64,000 nucleotides of DNA from Enemella evansiae (GCA_017255395.1 JAFKDC010000012.1:88643-152642); one strand, 5' to 3'. Positions 1 to 9,488 are shown, numbered from the stretch's first letter. A program made the numbers and translations. The notes: generated by a model not told the origin, from the sequence alone.

Positions 1-33
1 GAACGAGTGTTCAATAAGCGCGGGGAGGGCGCG

Positions 34-1197
34 ATGTTTCTGGCCAGCATGGAGTTCGACCTTGGCGAAGACGTGAACGCGCTTCGCGAGATGGTCCATA
101 AATGGGCGCAGGAGCGGGTGAAGCCGATGGCCGCCGACATCGACCGCGACAACGTCTTTCCGCCCGAGCTGTGGCAGGAGATGGGGGCGCTGGGCCTGCT
201 GGGCGTCACGGTCCCCGAGGAATACGGCGGCGCGGGACTTGGCTATCTCGCCCATACCGTCGCGGTGGAAGAGGTGGCGCGGGCCTCGGCCTCTGTCTCG
301 CTGTCCTACGGCGCGCATTCCAACCTCTGCGTCAACCAGATCCGCCTGAACGGCAACGACGAACAGCGCGCCAAATACCTGCCGCGCCTGATCTCGGGCG
401 CGCATGTGGGCGCGCTGGCCATGTCCGAACCGGGGGCGGGGTCGGACGTGGTTTCGATGAAGCTGCGGGCGGAAAAGCGCAACGACCGCTACGTGCTGAA
501 CGGCAACAAGTACTGGATCACCAACGGCCCCGACGCCGACACGCTGGTGGTCTATGCCAAGACCGACCCGGAGGCCGGGGCCAAGGGCATCACCGCCTTC
601 CTGATCGAGAAGGAGATGGCGGGTTTCTCGACCTCCAGGCACTTCGACAAGCTGGGGATGCGCGGGTCGAACACCGCCGAGCTGATCTTCGAGAATGTCG
701 AGGTACCCTTCGAGAACATCCTCGGCGAAGAGGGCAAGGGCGTGCGCGTGCTGATGTCGGGGCTGGATTACGAGCGCGTGGTGCTGGCGGGAATCGGCCT
801 TGGCATCATGGCGGCCTGTCTCGACGAGATCATGCCCTATATGGTCGAGCGAAAGCAGTTCGGACAGAGCATCGGGAACTTCCAGCTCATGCAGGGCAAG
901 ATCGCCGACATGTACACCGCGATGAACTCGGCCCGCGCCTATGTCTACGAGGTGGCGCGCGCCTGCGACCGGGGCACCGTGACCCGGCAGGATGCGGCGG
1001 CCTGCTGCCTGTATGCCTCGGAAGAGGCGATGAAGCAGGCGCATCAGGCGGTGCAGGCCATGGGCGGCGCGGGCTTCCTGAACGACGCGCCGGTGGCGCG
1101 CCTCTTCCGCGACGCCAAGCTGATGGAGATCGGCGCGGGAACCTCGGAAATCCGCCGGATGCTGGTGGGCCGCGAGCTGATGGGGGCCATGGGATGA
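34..1197 (+). CDS. ivd: Isovaleryl-CoA dehydrogenase
   Basis: This FAD flavoenzyme of the acyl-CoA dehydrogenase family oxidises isovaleryl-CoA to 3-methylcrotonyl-CoA in leucine breakdown and passes electrons to ETF. The 387-residue length is normal for the family. The family signatures [11 protein letters not shown] and MGGAGFLND are present. The catalytic base is likely Glu247 in DYERVVLAG, the position used by isovaleryl-CoA dehydrogenases rather than the C-terminal Glu of short-chain enzymes. I chose the ATG at 34 because GGGGAGGG lies five bases upstream; a GTG at 7 would add nine residues without support. It heads a same-strand cluster holding the rest of the leucine pathway, which makes the assignment strong. 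Confidence 0.93.
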   Translation: MFLASMEFDLGEDVNALREMVHKWAQERVKPMAADIDRDNVFPPELWQEMGALGLLGVTVPEEYGGAGLGYLAHTVAVEEVARASASVSLSYGAHSNLCVNQIRLNGNDEQRAKYLPRLISGAHVGALAMSEPGAGSDVVSMKLRAEKRNDRYVLNGNKYWITNGPDADTLVVYAKTDPEAGAKGITAFLIEKEMAGFSTSRHFDKLGMRGSNTAELIFENVEVPFENILGEEGKGVRVLMSGLDYERVVLAGIGLGIMAACLDEIMPYMVERKQFGQSIGNFQLMQGKIADMYTAMNSARAYVYEVARACDRGTVTRQDAAACCLYASEEAMKQAHQAVQAMGGAGFLNDAPVARLFRDAKLMEIGAGTSEIRRMLVGRELMGAMG

Positions 1198-1335
1198 GGC
1201 CACCGTTGCCTCCTGCGCTTGCGGGTGGTCCCGCCGCTGCCGGGGTCGCGTGCCTTTGCCCGGATCGCGCCGTGACGGCGAAGCGCCGGCAGCGGCATCG
1301 GGCGTTGCCTCAGGGCAGCGGGGCTTGGCCCTGAG

Positions 1336-1650
1336 ATGCCGCGCTGGCTGGTCTGGTCGCCCGTCTGGGGGCTTCTGGGGCTGACAGCCGTGCTGGGCTG
1401 GCGCGAGGGGCGCGCCTTCGTGACGATGACCGAGGGTGACGTGATCGCCGCCTATGCGCAGCGCTACGTGGTGCAGGCGGGGCCGGGGGCGCGGCCTTCG
1501 GACTGCACGGCAGAACCGGGCGGCGCCGCGTGGCTGGTGATCCGTTGTGGACGTGGGCCGGTGATGGAATATCACGTCAGCCGCTTCGGCTGGCTGAAGC
1601 GCATCACAGGCCCCGCGGGGCGCGATATCTTGGAAGGACCGAAAACATGA
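1336..1650 (+). CDS. Small membrane-anchored protein of unknown function
   Basis: A 104-residue protein I do not recognise. A hydrophobic stretch at about residues 4-22 (WLVWSPVWGLLGLTAVLGW) looks like a signal anchor, leaving about 80 residues probably in the periplasm. Two cysteines (in SDCTAE and VIRCGRG) could form a disulfide. The stop codon overlaps the next start as ATGA, so the two are probably translationally coupled. It sits between ivd and the acyl-CoA synthetase. No strong ribosome binding site is visible before the ATG, so the start is less certain than the reading frame. Confidence 0.6.
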   Translation: MPRWLVWSPVWGLLGLTAVLGWREGRAFVTMTEGDVIAAYAQRYVVQAGPGARPSDCTAEPGGAAWLVIRCGRGPVMEYHVSRFGWLKRITGPAGRDILEGPKT

Positions 1651-2123
1651 AATGGATGGCTCTGATGCTCTTGCCCGGCGCGGCCTTCGCGCAGGACGGG
1701 CTGGTGTTCTCGCCGCAGGCGACCGAGGCTTGCTTCGCAGAGGAAGGCTATGCCGAGGATTGCATCGGCCTGTCGGCCAACCAGTGCATGACCGACACGT
1801 TCGGCGGCGAGTCCACCGCCGGGATGGGCGGCTGTCTGGATGCGGAATGGCAGTACTGGGACGACCGCCTGAATGCCGCTTACGGCGAGGCGATGGCGCA
1901 GGCGAAGTCCATGGACGCGGACAAGATGGACTTTGCCCCCTCGCAGGCCGAGGCGCTTCAGGCGATGCAGCGGCTGTGGATTCCCTACCGCGACGGGCAG
2001 TGCGACTATGTCCGCAGCCAGTGGGGCGGCGGCACCGGCGGCGGGCCCGCCTCGCTGGAATGCCTGATGACCCTGACCGCGCGGCAGGCGCTGTTCCTCG
2101 AAAGCGCAACACAAGAGTACTGA
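1647..2123 (+). CDS. Exported DUF1311/LprI-like protein
   Basis: A 158-residue protein with a short signal peptide (MKWMALMLLPGAAFAQ, cleavage after AFA). The mature part has the cysteine pattern and the WxxxLNxAY...L..AQ..W..YRD..C layout of the DUF1311 / lysozyme-inhibitor LprI-like family, so it should act in the periplasm. Inhibition of lysozyme is known only for some members and is not shown here. The start at 1647 overlaps the preceding stop (ATGA), and its own stop overlaps the next start (TGATG). It is therefore embedded in the leucine cluster operon. Confidence 0.78.
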   Translation: MKWMALMLLPGAAFAQDGLVFSPQATEACFAEEGYAEDCIGLSANQCMTDTFGGESTAGMGGCLDAEWQYWDDRLNAAYGEAMAQAKSMDADKMDFAPSQAEALQAMQRLWIPYRDGQCDYVRSQWGGGTGGGPASLECLMTLTARQALFLESATQEY

Positions 2124-3673
2124 TGCTGCAAAACCCCGGATCATATCAGGCGCTGCGCGACGGTTTCCGGTGGGAGATCCCCGCCCGGCTGAACCTTGCC
2201 GCGCAGGCCTGCGATGACTGGGTGGCACGGGCGCCGGACCGGCTGGCGCTCATCGACCTCAGCGAGGGCGCGCGCCGCGACTGGAGTTACGGCGCGCTTC
2301 AAGACCTGTCCCGGCGGGTACAGGCAGCGCTGCGCGCGCGGGATGTGTCGCGCGGCGACCGGGTGGGCGTCCTGCTGTCGCAATCGCCGCTCTGTGCCGC
2401 CGCGCATCTGGCGATCTGGCGCATGGGGGCGGTCTCGGTGCCGCTGTTCAAGCTGTTCCGCCACGACGCGCTGGCCAGCCGGGTGGGCGACAGTGGCGCG
2501 GCGGTGGTGGTGACAGACGACGAAGGCGCCGCGATGCTGGACGGGCTGGGCGTCACGGCGCTGACCGGTGCGGCGCTGTCGACCGACGCCGCGCCCGCCA
2601 CGCCGGAACCGACCGGCCCCGAGGACCCCGCCGTGCTGATCTACACCAGCGGCACCACGGGCACACCCAAGGGCGCGCTGCACGGCCACCGGGTGTTGAC
2701 CGGCCACCTGCCGGGGGTCGCGGTCAGCCACGATTTCCTCGGCCAGCCTGGCGACGTGCTCTGGACGCCCGCCGACTGGGCGTGGATCGGTGGGCTTTTC
2801 GACGTGCTGATGCCGGGGCTGGCGCTGGGTGTGCCGGTGGTCGCCGCACGGATGCCGCGTTTCAACGTGGACGAATGCAGGCGCATCGTGACCGAGGCGG
2901 GGGTGCGCAACGTCTTTTTCCCGCCCACCGCGCTGCGGATGCTCAAGGCGGCGGGCGCCGCGCTTCCGGGCCTGCGCTCCGTCGCTTCGGGCGGCGAGCC
3001 GCTGGGCGCCGAGATGCTGGCATGGGGACGGCAGGCCTTTGGCGTCGGGATCAACGAATTCTACGGCCAGACCGAGTGCAATATGGTCGCCTCGTCCTGC
3101 GGCGCGCTCTTTCCGGCGCGGCCCGGCGCCATCGGGCGCGCGGTGCCCGGCTTCGACGTGGCGGTGATCGACGCGCAGGGAGAGCCGACCGCCGAAGAGG
3201 GCGACATCGCCGTCCGGCGCGGGGCGGCCTCGATGTTCCTCGGCTACTGGAACCGACTCGAGGCCACGGCAGAGAAGTTTCGCGGCGACTGGATGCTGAT
3301 GGGCGACCGGGGCATCGCAGAGGACGGCTTTCTGCGCTTCCTGGGCCGCGAGGACGACGTGATCACCAGCGCGGGCTACCGCATCGGTCCCGCCGAGATC
3401 GAGGATTGCCTGATGACCCATCCGGCGGTCGCCACCGTGGGCGTTGTCGGCAAGCCCTGCGCGCTGCGCACCGAGATCGTCAAGGCCTACGTGGTGCTGA
3501 AACCGGGCGCCGCACCGGGTGAGGCAGAGTTAATGTACTGGGTGAAGGAACGCCTTGCAAGCTATTCCTATCCAAGGGAAATCGCCTTCGTCGAGGCGCT
3601 GCCCATGACCGTCACCGGCAAGGTGATCCGCAAGGACCTGAGGGCCCGCGCCGCGGCGGAGGGGCCGGCATGA
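2123..3673 (+). CDS. AMP-dependent acyl-CoA synthetase
   Basis: A 516-residue ANL-superfamily adenylate-forming enzyme that should activate a carboxylic acid with ATP and CoA. The P-loop-like motif YTSGTTGTPKGALHGH is at about residues 171-186, the A5 motif NEFYGQTECN at about 311-320, the A8 hinge GREDDVITSAGYRIGP near 411, and the A10 lysine lies in TVTGKVIRKDL near the C-terminus. It resembles acetyl-CoA and medium-chain acyl-CoA synthetases. Within the leucine cluster it may activate isovalerate, a related branched acid or acetoacetate, but the substrate cannot be read from sequence. Start and stop overlap both neighbours (TGATG and ATGA). Confidence 0.85.
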   Translation: MLQNPGSYQALRDGFRWEIPARLNLAAQACDDWVARAPDRLALIDLSEGARRDWSYGALQDLSRRVQAALRARDVSRGDRVGVLLSQSPLCAAAHLAIWRMGAVSVPLFKLFRHDALASRVGDSGAAVVVTDDEGAAMLDGLGVTALTGAALSTDAAPATPEPTGPEDPAVLIYTSGTTGTPKGALHGHRVLTGHLPGVAVSHDFLGQPGDVLWTPADWAWIGGLFDVLMPGLALGVPVVAARMPRFNVDECRRIVTEAGVRNVFFPPTALRMLKAAGAALPGLRSVASGGEPLGAEMLAWGRQAFGVGINEFYGQTECNMVASSCGALFPARPGAIGRAVPGFDVAVIDAQGEPTAEEGDIAVRRGAASMFLGYWNRLEATAEKFRGDWMLMGDRGIAEDGFLRFLGREDDVITSAGYRIGPAEIEDCLMTHPAVATVGVVGKPCALRTEIVKAYVVLKPGAAPGEAELMYWVKERLASYSYPREIAFVEALPMTVTGKVIRKDLRARAAAEGPA

Positions 3674-4269
3674 TCCGCGCGCTTGCCGTGATCGCGGGCC
3701 TTGGCATTTGCCCTTGCCACGCGCAGGAGGAGGCGCGCGAACCGCTGCCGGATTTCGCCACCTGCATGGATATGGAGGCGGCGCGCTACGAGCGCGCGCT
3801 CAAACGCCTGCGCGAGATGCCCGACGCGCAGGAGTTCGAGATCGGCGACGAGCGCGGCACCGGCTATTGCGGGTCGGTGGGCATTGTCCTCTGCGACCGG
3901 CTGGAGGTGCCGGAGCAGGTCCAGGACTGCCAGCTGGCCCTCGCTGCCGAGCAGCTGGCGCTTGCCGCAAAGGTCCGCGACGCGCTGCCCGACCCCGAGA
4001 CGGTCCAGACCGGCGGTGCCTTCGAGCGGGCTCTCTATCCGCAGGTCTATGCGCTGGCCGAGGGCATCTCGGCAGGCCCCGACTGCGATGGGGCCGAAGC
4101 CGCCTTTCAGGCCTGGTGCGCGGCATGGGAGGCCAACAATCGCCTCTCGACCGCCGTGCTGGCCTGGCAACTGGCGCGCTTCATGGGCCTGGCAGAACCG
4201 GCGACAGCGGCGGGCTGGGCCGACAGGCCGCCCCCCGTCCGGCCTCGGGCCCGTGAGGAAGACAGCTGA
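3670..4269 (+). CDS. Exported protein of unknown function
   Basis: A 199-residue protein not assigned to any family. It begins with a signal peptide ending in PCHAQ and continues with a Cys-containing, largely helical, acidic region (FATCMDMEAARYERAL; GYCGSVGIVLCDRL; DCQLALAAEQL). The start overlaps the synthetase stop (ATGA), and GGAGGGG lies just upstream, so coupling is likely. It shares an exported, cysteine-bearing, helical character with the gene at 4448, and both may be periplasmic accessory proteins of the leucine operon. No enzyme motif is visible. Confidence 0.65.
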   Translation: MIRALAVIAGLGICPCHAQEEAREPLPDFATCMDMEAARYERALKRLREMPDAQEFEIGDERGTGYCGSVGIVLCDRLEVPEQVQDCQLALAAEQLALAAKVRDALPDPETVQTGGAFERALYPQVYALAEGISAGPDCDGAEAAFQAWCAAWEANNRLSTAVLAWQLARFMGLAEPATAAGWADRPPPVRPRAREEDS

Positions 4270-4279
4270 TCCCATGCAG

Positions 4280-4288
4280 TTATCCACA
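4280..4288 (+). promoter_or_regulatory. Single perfect DnaA-box match
   Basis: TTATCCACA, the consensus DnaA-box nonamer, lies in the 178-base gap between two exported-protein genes and is followed by an A/T-richer stretch. It is alone, with no cluster and no AT-rich unwinding element, so it is not an origin. It could be a DnaA-titrating or regulatory site, or chance. Confidence 0.3.
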
Positions 4289-4447
4289 GGAAAATCTCTG
4301 GAAATCGCGAAAATCCCGCACAAAGGCGCCGGATGGGTCGGGCGCCGGTATTGCGTGGCTTTCCGGCAGGTTGCAGGCTTTGGCCGCCGATCAGGGCGCC
4401 CTCTGCCGGGCGCCGGTCGCGTTGCTGCCAACCTGTGCGAGGGAAAG

Positions 4448-4939
4448 ATGAAAGCGATCTGGGTGTGTGTTCTGGGGCTGTCCATGGGCCTGACGGGAAA
4501 GGCGGCGTTGGCCGCCTCGGACGATCTGGACCTGACGCCGGGCCTTCTGGCGGTGCAGGCCTGCGTCGCAGAGGTGGGCAAGGCCGCCCGCGTAACCACC
4601 GACTATGGCTGCGCCGAGGCGGCCTATGTCGCCTGCGCCATCGGCGGGCGGCTGGAACGACCGCTGACCCTGTGCCTCGACGGCACGCGGGCGGCGCTGG
4701 CGCGTGACGTGGCGGGACTGCTGGACGGTCTGCCGCGCCGGGTGCCCGCGGAACTGGGGATGCCCCAGGACGAATACCGCCAGATGCGGCGGACGCTTGT
4801 GGCGGCGCCGGACTGGCCGGGCTGCCCCAAGGGCGACGCGGGGGCGGAATGCCTGTACCGCCACGTCGCGGAACAATGGGTCGAGGCGCGCGAGCTGATC
4901 CGCGCCTTCGACGCGGTGACAGGCAGGGAGGCCGAATGA
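4448..4939 (+). CDS. Exported protein of unknown function
   Basis: A 163-residue protein with a clear signal peptide ([20 protein letters not shown], cut near ALAAS). The mature part has six cysteines (QACVAE, YGCAEA, VACAIG, TLCLDG, PGCPKG, AECLYR), consistent with periplasmic disulfides. GAGGGAAAG precedes the ATG at 4448. Its stop overlaps the mccB start (ATGA), so it is coupled to the carboxylase. I do not recognise the family; its constant linkage to mccB may be the best clue to its job. Confidence 0.65.
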   Translation: MKAIWVCVLGLSMGLTGKAALAASDDLDLTPGLLAVQACVAEVGKAARVTTDYGCAEAAYVACAIGGRLERPLTLCLDGTRAALARDVAGLLDGLPRRVPAELGMPQDEYRQMRRTLVAAPDWPGCPKGDAGAECLYRHVAEQWVEARELIRAFDAVTGREAE

Positions 4940-6561
4940 AACTGACATCCCAGGCGATTGCCGGGTCCGAGGGGTTTCGCGCCAACGAGGCGGCGCATCT
5001 CGAGGCGCTGCGCGTGGTGCGCGAGGCCGCCGAGGCGGCGGCGGAAGGCGGCGGGGCGCGGGCGCGCGAGCGGCACCTGTCGCGCGGCAAGATGCTTCCG
5101 CGAGAGCGCGTCGCGGCGCTGCTTGATCCGGGCTCTGCCTTTCTCGAGATCGGCGCCACGGCGGCGCATGGGATGTACGAGGGCGCGGCGCCCGCGGCGG
5201 GGATGATCGCCGGGGTTGGCCTTGTCGAGGGGCGGCAGGTCATGGTGGTCTGCAACGACGCCACGGTGAAGGGCGGCACCTACTACCCGATGTCGGTGAA
5301 GAAGCACCTGCGCGCGCAGGAGATCGCCGCCGAATGCCAGCTGCCCTGTGTCTACCTGGTGGATTCGGGCGGCGCGAACCTGCCGAACCAGGACGAGGTC
5401 TTTCCCGACCGCGACCACTTTGGCCGGATCTTCTACAACCAGGCGCAGATGTCGGCCCGGGGCATCGCGCAGATCGCCGTGGTCATGGGCTCCTGCACGG
5501 CGGGCGGCGCCTATGTGCCCGCCATGTCCGACGTCTCGATCATCGTGAAAGAGCAGGGGACCATTTTCCTTGCCGGGCCGCCGCTGGTGAAGGCCGCGAC
5601 AGGCGAGGTGGTCAGCGCCGAGGACCTCGGCGGCGGCGACGTGCACACGCGCCTGTCGGGCGTGGCGGATTACCTCGCCGAGGACGACGCCCATGCGCTG
5701 GAACTGGCGCGGCGGGCGGTGCGCTCGCTGGGGCAGGGCGGCGCGGGAGGGCCGCTTTCGGGCGGTGGCGAGAACGCCGCCCCGACGGGCGAAGCGCCGG
5801 CCTATGACCCCGCCGAGATGCTGGGCGTGGTGCCCGCCGACCTGCGCACCCCCTACGACATCCGAGAAGTGATCGCGCGGGTGGTCGACGGCTCCTACTT
5901 CGACGAGTTCAAGGCCCGCTTCGGCGAGACGCTGGTCTGCGGCTTCGCCCGCGTCTGCGGCATGGACGTCGGCATCGTCGCCAACAACGGCGTGCTCTTC
6001 TCCGAGGCCGCCGCCAAGGGTGCGCATTTCGTGGAACTCTGCTCGCAGCGCCGCATCCCGCTGGTCTTCCTGCAGAATATCACCGGCTTCATGGTGGGCC
6101 GCAAATACGAGAACGAGGGCATCGCGCGGCACGGCGCCAAGATGGTAACCGCGGTGGCCACGACCTCGGTGCCCAAGGTGACGCTGCTGGTCGGCGGTTC
6201 CTTCGGCGCGGGCAACTACGGCATGGCTGGCCGCGCCTACCAGCCGCGCTTCCTCTGGACATGGCCCAACAGCCGCATCTCGGTCATGGGCGGCGCACAG
6301 GCGGCGGGCGTGCTGGCCACGGTGAAACGCGATGCGATGGAGCGCGCGGGGCAGGACTGGTCCGCCGAGGAAGAGGCAGAATTCAAGCGCCCCACGATCG
6401 AGATGTTCGAGCGCCAGTCGCATCCGCTTTATGCTGCGGCACGGCTCTGGGACGATGGTATCGTCGATCCGCGCAAGACACGCGAGGTGCTGGCGCTGTC
6501 GCTGCGGGCCGCCCTGAACGCGCCCATCGAGGAGACGCGCTTTGGCGTATTCCGGATGTAG
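4936..6561 (+). CDS. mccB: 3-methylcrotonyl-CoA carboxylase, carboxyltransferase (beta) subunit
   Basis: A 541-residue biotin-dependent carboxyltransferase. It transfers the carboxyl group from biotin on MccA to 3-methylcrotonyl-CoA, giving 3-methylglutaconyl-CoA. Family features include the N-terminal carboxyltransferase half with [33 protein letters not shown], and [17 protein letters not shown], and the C-terminal half with [13 protein letters not shown] and [16 protein letters not shown]. These match MccB rather than propionyl-CoA carboxylase beta. The start at 4936 has AGGGAGG upstream and overlaps the preceding stop. It forms the usual pair with mccA, here separated by 174 bases holding an inverted repeat. 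Confidence 0.93.
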   Translation: MKLTSQAIAGSEGFRANEAAHLEALRVVREAAEAAAEGGGARARERHLSRGKMLPRERVAALLDPGSAFLEIGATAAHGMYEGAAPAAGMIAGVGLVEGRQVMVVCNDATVKGGTYYPMSVKKHLRAQEIAAECQLPCVYLVDSGGANLPNQDEVFPDRDHFGRIFYNQAQMSARGIAQIAVVMGSCTAGGAYVPAMSDVSIIVKEQGTIFLAGPPLVKAATGEVVSAEDLGGGDVHTRLSGVADYLAEDDAHALELARRAVRSLGQGGAGGPLSGGGENAAPTGEAPAYDPAEMLGVVPADLRTPYDIREVIARVVDGSYFDEFKARFGETLVCGFARVCGMDVGIVANNGVLFSEAAAKGAHFVELCSQRRIPLVFLQNITGFMVGRKYENEGIARHGAKMVTAVATTSVPKVTLLVGGSFGAGNYGMAGRAYQPRFLWTWPNSRISVMGGAQAAGVLATVKRDAMERAGQDWSAEEEAEFKRPTIEMFERQSHPLYAAARLWDDGIVDPRKTREVLALSLRAALNAPIEETRFGVFRM

Positions 6562-6602
6562 CGGAGGAGGGGCGCTGCCCCTCTGCTCCTGCGGAGCATT
6601 CA

Positions 6603-6668
6603 CCCCGGGATATTTCGGGACAGAAGAAACGAGGGTCCGGTTTTCTTCTGTCCGCAAATATCCCGGGG
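6603..6668. repeat. Long imperfect inverted repeat between mccB and mccA
   Basis: Two arms of about 27 bases (6603-6629 and 6641-6668) are near-reverse complements, CCCGGGATATTT...GACAGAAGAAA against TTTCTTCTGTC...AAATATCCCGGG, with an 11-base loop. Each arm resembles the dispersed TATTTGGACCAAGAAGAAG-type element found at 9454, 36321 and 46461, so this is an inverted pair of that element. In RNA it would form a very stable hairpin between two genes whose products must be made in fixed ratio, and could act as an attenuator or mRNA-stability element. That role is inferred. Confidence 0.8.
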
Positions 6669-6735
6669 AGCGCGAGGGGCTGGCCCCTCGCATCCGACGC
6701 AAGACAAACGCGGGACGGCCCGGATGGAGGAACCC

Positions 6736-8685
6736 ATGTTCGACACAATCCTGATCGCCAACCGGGGCGAGATCGCGGCCCGGGTGATCCGCACCGCGCG
6801 GGCCATGGGGCTGCGCACGGTGGCGGTACATTCCGACGTGGACGCGGGCGCGCTGCATGTGGCCTTGGCGGATGTGGCGGTGGATATCGGCGGGGCCGCG
6901 CCGGCGCAAAGCTATCTGCGTGGCGAGGCGATCATCCAGGCGGCGCGGGACACCGGCGCGCAGGCGATCCATCCGGGCTATGGGTTCCTGTCCGAGAACC
7001 CGGATTTCGTCGAGATGGTGGAGGCCGCCGGGCTGACCTTCATCGGGCCATCGGCAGCGGCCATCCGCGAGATGGGTCTGAAGGATGCCGCCAAGCGGCT
7101 GATGGCCGGGGCCGGGGTGCCGGTGGTGCCCGGCTACATGGGCGAGGATCAGGACCCGGGTCATCTGGAGGTCGAGGCCGCGCAGATCGGCTACCCGGTG
7201 CTCATCAAGGCCGTCGCGGGGGGCGGTGGCAAGGGCATGCGGCTGGTCTCGCGGGCCGAAGATTTCGTCGACGCGCTGGAACGGGCCAAGGCCGAGGCCC
7301 TGGGCGCTTTCGGCAACGACCACGTGCTGATCGAGAAATACATCCAGCAGCCGCGTCATATCGAGGTGCAGGTCTTTGGCGACGGCACCCGGGCGGTGCA
7401 TCTGTTCGAGCGGGATTGTTCCCTGCAGCGCCGTCATCAGAAGGTCATCGAGGAGGCGCCCGCGCCCGGCATGACCGAAGAGATGCGCGCCGCCATGGGC
7501 GCCGCCGCCGTGCGCGCCGCCGAGGCGATCGGCTACAGCGGCGCGGGTACGGTGGAGTTCATCGTCGACGGCGCCGATGGGCTGCGGCCCGACGGTTTCT
7601 GGTTCATGGAGATGAACACCCGTCTTCAGGTCGAGCATCCGGTCACCGAGGAAATCACCGGCGTCGACCTCGTGGAATGGCAGATCCGGGTCGCCTCGGG
7701 CGAACCCTTGCCCGCCCGGCAGGAGGATCTTTCGATCCGCGGCCATGCCTTCGAGGCGCGGCTCTATGCCGAGGACGTGCCCGCCGGGTTCCTGCCCGCG
7801 ACGGGGCGGCTGTCGCATCTGTCCTTTCCCGCCGGTGTCAGGGCCGAAAGCGGCGTGCGCGCGGGCGACGTCATCAGCCCGCATTATGACCCGATGATCG
7901 CGAAGATCGTGGTGCACGGGCCGACCCGCGCGGTGGCCCTGCGGCAGCTGGCGCGCGGGCTCGCGGGGACGCAGGTGGCGGGCACCGTGACCAACCTTGG
8001 TTTCCTGGGCGCGCTTGCGAACCACGCAGGCTTTGCGCGCGGCGACGTGGATACCGGACTGATCGCGCGGGACCTCGAGGCTCTGACCGCCTCTGTCCTG
8101 TCGGACGACAGCAGGGCGCGGGCCACCGCGCAGGCGGCCCTTGTGGTGGCGGGGCTGTGGGAGGCCAGCGATGCCTTCACCGGCTTTACGCTGTGGGGGC
8201 CGCTGTACCGGCTGGTGCCGCTGCTGCATGACGGCGATGACGCCGCTGTCGCGCTGGCCGTGCTTGGCCCCGATGCGGTCACGGTGTCCTGCAACGGAAC
8301 GGTAGTCGAGGCGCGGCGTGGGGCGGGCGGCTGGCGCCTGAACGGCGCCCTGCCGGCGGATCATGCCGACGACGGCCAGAGGATCACCGTCTTTGTCGGG
8401 CCGGGGCTGGTCTTCGACCGGGTCGATCCGCTGTCGCGCGGCGGGGCCGAGGCCGCCGGGTCCGATGTCACCCTGGCGCCGATGCCGGGGCGCGTGGTGT
8501 CGGTGCATGTCCGGGGCGGACAGGCGGTCGAGGCCGGAGACCGGCTGGCGGTTCTGGAGGCGATGAAGATGGAACACACGCTGACCGCCGCCCGCGACGG
8601 AACCATCGCCGAGGTGATGGTGCGCGAGGGCGATCAGGTCGAGGCCGGGGCGCCGCTGGTCAGGCTGGAGGAGGTGGAGGCATGA
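6736..8685 (+). CDS. mccA: 3-methylcrotonyl-CoA carboxylase, biotin-containing (alpha) subunit
   Basis: A 649-residue protein with an N-terminal biotin carboxylase (residues 1 to about 445) and a C-terminal biotinyl domain. ATP-grasp features include the glycine-rich loop GGGGKGMRL, HPGYGFLSENP and the active-site stretch MNTRLQVEHPVTE. The biotin attachment lysine is Lys611 in EAMKMEH. It carboxylates biotin with ATP and bicarbonate for use by MccB. The start at 6736 has GGAGG six bases upstream; an earlier ATG at 6724 overlaps that site. Its modification would need a biotin ligase, and a birA-like gene lies at 36371. Confidence 0.94.
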   Translation: MFDTILIANRGEIAARVIRTARAMGLRTVAVHSDVDAGALHVALADVAVDIGGAAPAQSYLRGEAIIQAARDTGAQAIHPGYGFLSENPDFVEMVEAAGLTFIGPSAAAIREMGLKDAAKRLMAGAGVPVVPGYMGEDQDPGHLEVEAAQIGYPVLIKAVAGGGGKGMRLVSRAEDFVDALERAKAEALGAFGNDHVLIEKYIQQPRHIEVQVFGDGTRAVHLFERDCSLQRRHQKVIEEAPAPGMTEEMRAAMGAAAVRAAEAIGYSGAGTVEFIVDGADGLRPDGFWFMEMNTRLQVEHPVTEEITGVDLVEWQIRVASGEPLPARQEDLSIRGHAFEARLYAEDVPAGFLPATGRLSHLSFPAGVRAESGVRAGDVISPHYDPMIAKIVVHGPTRAVALRQLARGLAGTQVAGTVTNLGFLGALANHAGFARGDVDTGLIARDLEALTASVLSDDSRARATAQAALVVAGLWEASDAFTGFTLWGPLYRLVPLLHDGDDAAVALAVLGPDAVTVSCNGTVVEARRGAGGWRLNGALPADHADDGQRITVFVGPGLVFDRVDPLSRGGAEAAGSDVTLAPMPGRVVSVHVRGGQAVEAGDRLAVLEAMKMEHTLTAARDGTIAEVMVREGDQVEAGAPLVRLEEVEA

Positions 8686-8752
8686 GGGCTTGTGGTCCGG
8701 GAAGTCGGGCGCGGCCGGTCCCGCGCGCCTGCGCGGCGCGGAGGGCGGGGCG

Positions 8753-9418
8753 ATGATGCGGCTGCACCATGTGCAATACGGGCGGTCGTTCCGCGTGCTC
8801 TGGCTTTATGAGGAGATCGGCGAGGCGGTGCTGGGGCCGCTGGAGATCGTCGAGCACCGGATCGGCTCGAAGGAAATGCGGGAAAGCGACCTGCCGCGGC
8901 TGTCGCCCGCGGTGCGCATACCGGCGATCGAGCTGGACGGGCTTGAGATGTCCGAATCCGGCGCCATCGTGCAGCATCTCTGCGAGACCTGCGCGCCTAC
9001 GCTCGACCGGCCGGTTGGAGATGCCGAGCGGCCCGCCTTCCTGCAGTGGATTCATTTCGCCGAGACTCAGGCCAGCCTTGTCGAGAACCTCAACCTTCAG
9101 ATGGTCTTCCTGCGTCCCCCGGCAAAGCCGTCGCCGGTGGTGGTCAAGCTGACCGTGGCGCGGCTGAGGCAGACGGTTGCGGGGATGGAGGCCAGGCTGG
9201 GCGCGGGCTACCTTCTGCCCTCGGGCTTCTCGGGGGCGGATGTGATGATGGGCTTCAACCTGTTCGCGATCCCCTACTTCGTGGACCTCGCGCCCTTTCC
9301 GAAGGTGCGGGCCTACAAGGCGCTGCTGGAGACGCGCGCGGCGCATCGGCGCGCCTGTGCCCGCGAGGGCGCGCAGCGGTTCTATACGCAGGATTTCTAC
9401 CCGGTGCCCGAGGCGTGA
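8753..9418 (+). CDS. Glutathione S-transferase family protein
   Basis: A 221-residue cytosolic protein with a thioredoxin-fold N-terminal domain (about 1-80, ending in VRIPAIELDGLEMSESGAIV, the glutathione-binding cis-Pro and Ser-Gly-Ala loop) and an all-helical C-terminal domain with SGADVMMGFNL, the usual GST N-capping Asp motif. There are two adjacent ATGs; 8753 has GGAGG eight bases upstream. It lies between mccA and hmgL. GSTs are common passengers of leucine clusters in this group, possibly for disposing of reactive enoyl-CoA products, but the substrate is unknown. Confidence 0.8.
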   Translation: MMRLHHVQYGRSFRVLWLYEEIGEAVLGPLEIVEHRIGSKEMRESDLPRLSPAVRIPAIELDGLEMSESGAIVQHLCETCAPTLDRPVGDAERPAFLQWIHFAETQASLVENLNLQMVFLRPPAKPSPVVVKLTVARLRQTVAGMEARLGAGYLLPSGFSGADVMMGFNLFAIPYFVDLAPFPKVRAYKALLETRAAHRRACAREGAQRFYTQDFYPVPEA

Positions 9419-9453
9419 TGCGGCGGGCCGGGTCGCGTGGGGTGCGGTCGGAT

Positions 9454-9488
9454 GCCTCCGGCGGAGGGTATTTGGACCAAGAAGAAGC
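9454..9488 (+). repeat. Dispersed TATTTGGACCAAGAAGAAG element (copy before hmgL)
   Basis: The sequence runs GCCTCCGGCGGAGGGTATTT, then GGACCAAGAAGAAGC. The first half contains a CCTCCGGCGGAGG palindrome. Closely related copies lie at 36321, 46461 and 46521, with diverged ones at 6603-6668, 60532 and 60643. The position, between genes on the same strand, is shared by most copies. Confidence 0.7.

Noticed and set aside
4270..4447. A replication origin
   Set aside because: Only one DnaA box, no AT-rich unwinding region and no origin-type neighbours.
4624..8577. A 1317-codon open frame on the minus strand opposite mccB and mccA
   Set aside because: It mirrors the real genes in a GC-rich region, has a His/Arg/Pro-rich composition, and has no domain. 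Both overlapping plus-strand genes are clear.
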